A program made the position numbers and the translations under genes. From Nitrosospira multiformis (GTDB lineage Bacteria > Pseudomonadota > Gammaproteobacteria > Burkholderiales > Nitrosomonadaceae), in contig NZ_FNKY01000001.1 in the NCBI RefSeq assembly GCF_900103165.1, positions 1,736,001-1,800,000 on the forward strand: DNA of 64,000 nt. Direction: 5' to 3'. Of this stretch, positions 62,929 to 64,000 are shown piece by piece. Below the pieces are notes generated by a model. The model searched no databases. It had not been told where the DNA came from and saw nothing but the letters and a program-made list of their open reading frames with translations. The first letter of the stretch is position 1. Each line of letters starts with the position of its first letter.

Positions 62929-62960
62929 AAAGGGAGCCATGTGACCATGAGGCTCCCTTT
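62929..62960. terminator. Bidirectional terminator between convergent genes
   Basis: Perfect 10-bp stem AAAGGGAGCC (62929-62938)/GGCTCCCTTT (62951-62960) with a 12-nt loop. Read on the minus strand the stem is followed by a T run (TTTTTT counting the stem end), the pattern of an intrinsic terminator for the gene at 62999-63364. It is also correctly placed for the plus-strand gene ending 62792. Confidence 0.75.
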
Positions 62961-62998
62961 CATGAAGTTACGCGGATAGGTCCGCACGAAATAGCGGG

Positions 62999-63364
62999 TT
63001 ACTGTAATTTCCAGTCAGGGTGATAGTGCGTTTCCTTATCAAACTCTTTCCAGATATAGTCCGGGTAGATGATTGGTTTGGTGGGAATAATAAACGTAAC
63101 CAGATCTACCGCTCCGGTTAACGTACGCCCAATCCCATGTACAATACCAACCAGAAAACCAACCGGGATCCCGTACGCAGGGCCTTTCTGATTAGTGTTT
63201 ATTATTATGTTCTTGGGAATCTCCCCCAAACCGGTAACGGTATTGGCGAGGCCGTGTGCAAGTTTGTCACCTATTTTCTCAGGATAACTTGTGGCCATTG
63301 CCGCCTGGGATGAGAAGAAGAATAGCGCGGATATCAGTAGCAACGGTTTCAACATATTTTTCAT
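62999..63364 (-). CDS. TIGR04073-type exosortase-associated protein
   Basis: A 121-residue secreted protein. Signal peptide LKPLLLISALFFFSSQAAMA, then the family pattern KIGDKLAHGLANTVTGLGEIPKNIIINTNQKGPAYGIPVGFLVGIVHGIGRTLTGAVDLVTFIIPTKPI. The TIGR04073 family occurs in genomes with exosortase/PEP-CTERM systems; its function is not established. GGGAGG precedes the ATG. Confidence 0.8.
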   Translation of the reverse strand: MKNMLKPLLLISALFFFSSQAAMATSYPEKIGDKLAHGLANTVTGLGEIPKNIIINTNQKGPAYGIPVGFLVGIVHGIGRTLTGAVDLVTFIIPTKPIIYPDYIWKEFDKETHYHPDWKLQ

Positions 63365-63816
63365 GGAGCCTCCCTAAAGTAGATTAAATTAAATTAAATC
63401 CAGCCTAATACTAGCATACCGTAGCAATATGGACATCCTTAAACATTCAAAATTCCTAAGATATCATTTTTGTCGTTTGAGCAGATACGGCTACCGGCGA
63501 TCTGGCTGTTTAGGCCGGTTTATGCGAATCAGCTGATCCGGATAGCTTGATAAGCTACGAACCGTCACATGGCTGTCGTTATTCAGGGCTCACACTTCCG
63601 ATTGATGAATTGTGCTACGCTTCGCCTGAGGGACTAAACCGGCTTTCGAAGGATATGTTTTTTTGATCCGCGATCAAAAAAACAAGATGATTTTGCGAAA
63701 AGTAACAATTACCTGAATCCCTTATAATTAAATTGCTGGATACGACTCATTCTCTGTCTATACATCCTTTCTCGCCAACGTCATCCAGCCTGTCCAACAC
63801 AGAGATAACCAGCACC
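63365..63816. other. Gap with a perfect AT-rich palindrome
   Basis: About 370-450 bp. No recognisable gene. GTTTTTTTGATC-CGC-GATCAAAAAAAC (63657-63683) is a perfect 12-bp palindrome with a 3-nt loop; its T and A runs make it a plausible bidirectional terminator. The start of the glycosyltransferase is uncertain (TTG 63733 or GTG 63817). Confidence 0.5.
63657..63683. terminator. Perfect AT-rich palindrome, possible bidirectional terminator
   Basis: A 12-bp perfect stem with loop CGC, GC content low but with long T and A runs on both arms. It lies between the minus-strand gene ending toward 62999 and the glycosyltransferase start. Confidence 0.5.
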
Positions 63817-64000
63817 GTGCAATTTTCCGTGGTGATTCCCACGCTTGACGAAGCAGACCACATAGATCCATTACTGACGCGTCTGTTTGCACTGGATCTG
63901 GTACCAGGTAGTTTTGAAGTCATTTTTGTCGATGATGGTTCGCGCGATGGAACTCCCGGTCGGGTGCGCGCCTGGGAGGCGCAGGCGAACGTGAGATTGA
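63817..64000 (+). CDS. Family 2 glycosyltransferase, N-terminal part
   Basis: Start of a GT-A fold transferase, cut by the window edge. The frame reads VQFSVVIPTLDEADHIDPLL, then FEVIFVDDGSRDGTPGRVRAWE, with the VVIPTLDE nucleotide-binding start and the VDDGSRDGT acid motif. GTG 63817 fits the usual family N-terminus; a longer TTG start at 63733 is possible. Together with the TIGR04073 protein it suggests an exopolysaccharide/exosortase region. Confidence 0.8.
   Translation, partial: MQFSVVIPTLDEADHIDPLLTRLFALDLVPGSFEVIFVDDGSRDGTPGRVRAWEAQANVRL

Overview
The window reads as chromosomal DNA of a betaproteobacterium. The gene families and the presence of an aa3-type cytochrome oxidase, an exosortase-associated protein and a TypA GTPase suggest a Nitrosospira-like ammonia oxidiser (Nitrosomonadaceae). 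That placement is an inference from recall; no ribosomal or ammonia-oxidation gene is present to confirm it. No rRNA, tRNA or CRISPR array was seen.

Positions 1-26.8 kb. A partial IS5-type transposase (minus strand) sits at the left edge. After about 650 bp without a convincing gene comes a 25-kb, all-plus-strand locus for an extracellular contractile injection system (eCIS, a phage-tail-like nanomachine). It encodes one sheath, one inner tube, a zinc-ribbon baseplate-hub chaperone, a proline-rich linker protein, a DUF4255 (Afp16-like) terminator, an Afp15-like AAA ATPase, a DUF4157 candidate effector with a possible PD-(D/E)XK nuclease-like segment, an Afp7-like tube/LysM pair, a spike split into gpD-, gpV- and PAAR-like proteins, a gp25-like wedge and two baseplate J-like proteins, one carrying a PA14 domain. 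It ends with a gpI-like protein, a large beta-helix spike/fibre protein and a LysM-like/coiled-coil protein. No tape-measure protein is recognisable. The locus ends at a broken toxin-antitoxin pair.

Positions 27.3-34.6 kb are housekeeping and stress genes: radA, a mazEF-type module with a well-preserved promoter and twin operator, a CREST-family membrane protein, a group II truncated haemoglobin, an RhlE-type RNA helicase and an FtsH protease.

Positions 34.7-47.4 kb form an outer-membrane lipid-homeostasis block: two PqiA halves, PqiB, PqiC, MlaA, TamA and TamB. Two palindromic MITE-like elements lie in it. A minus-strand TDT/SLAC1 transporter separates tamA from tamB, and a degraded copy of the tamA 3' end lies directly before tamB.

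Positions 47.4-57.8 kb hold a 26-codon membrane-peptide gene with its own terminator, a YcgR-like PilZ protein, a TetR regulator, a YdjM-type membrane hydrolase and the coxBAC cytochrome oxidase operon. The operon has an FNR-like box upstream, a 51-residue membrane protein after coxA and a palindromic repeat between coxA and coxC. An Rrf2 regulator, an Fnr-type regulator and a ComEA-like protein follow.

Positions 57.8-64 kb hold typA/bipA, a DsbA-family protein, an RcnB/CigR-like protein, two proteins of unknown function, a TIGR04073 exosortase-associated protein and the start of a family 2 glycosyltransferase.
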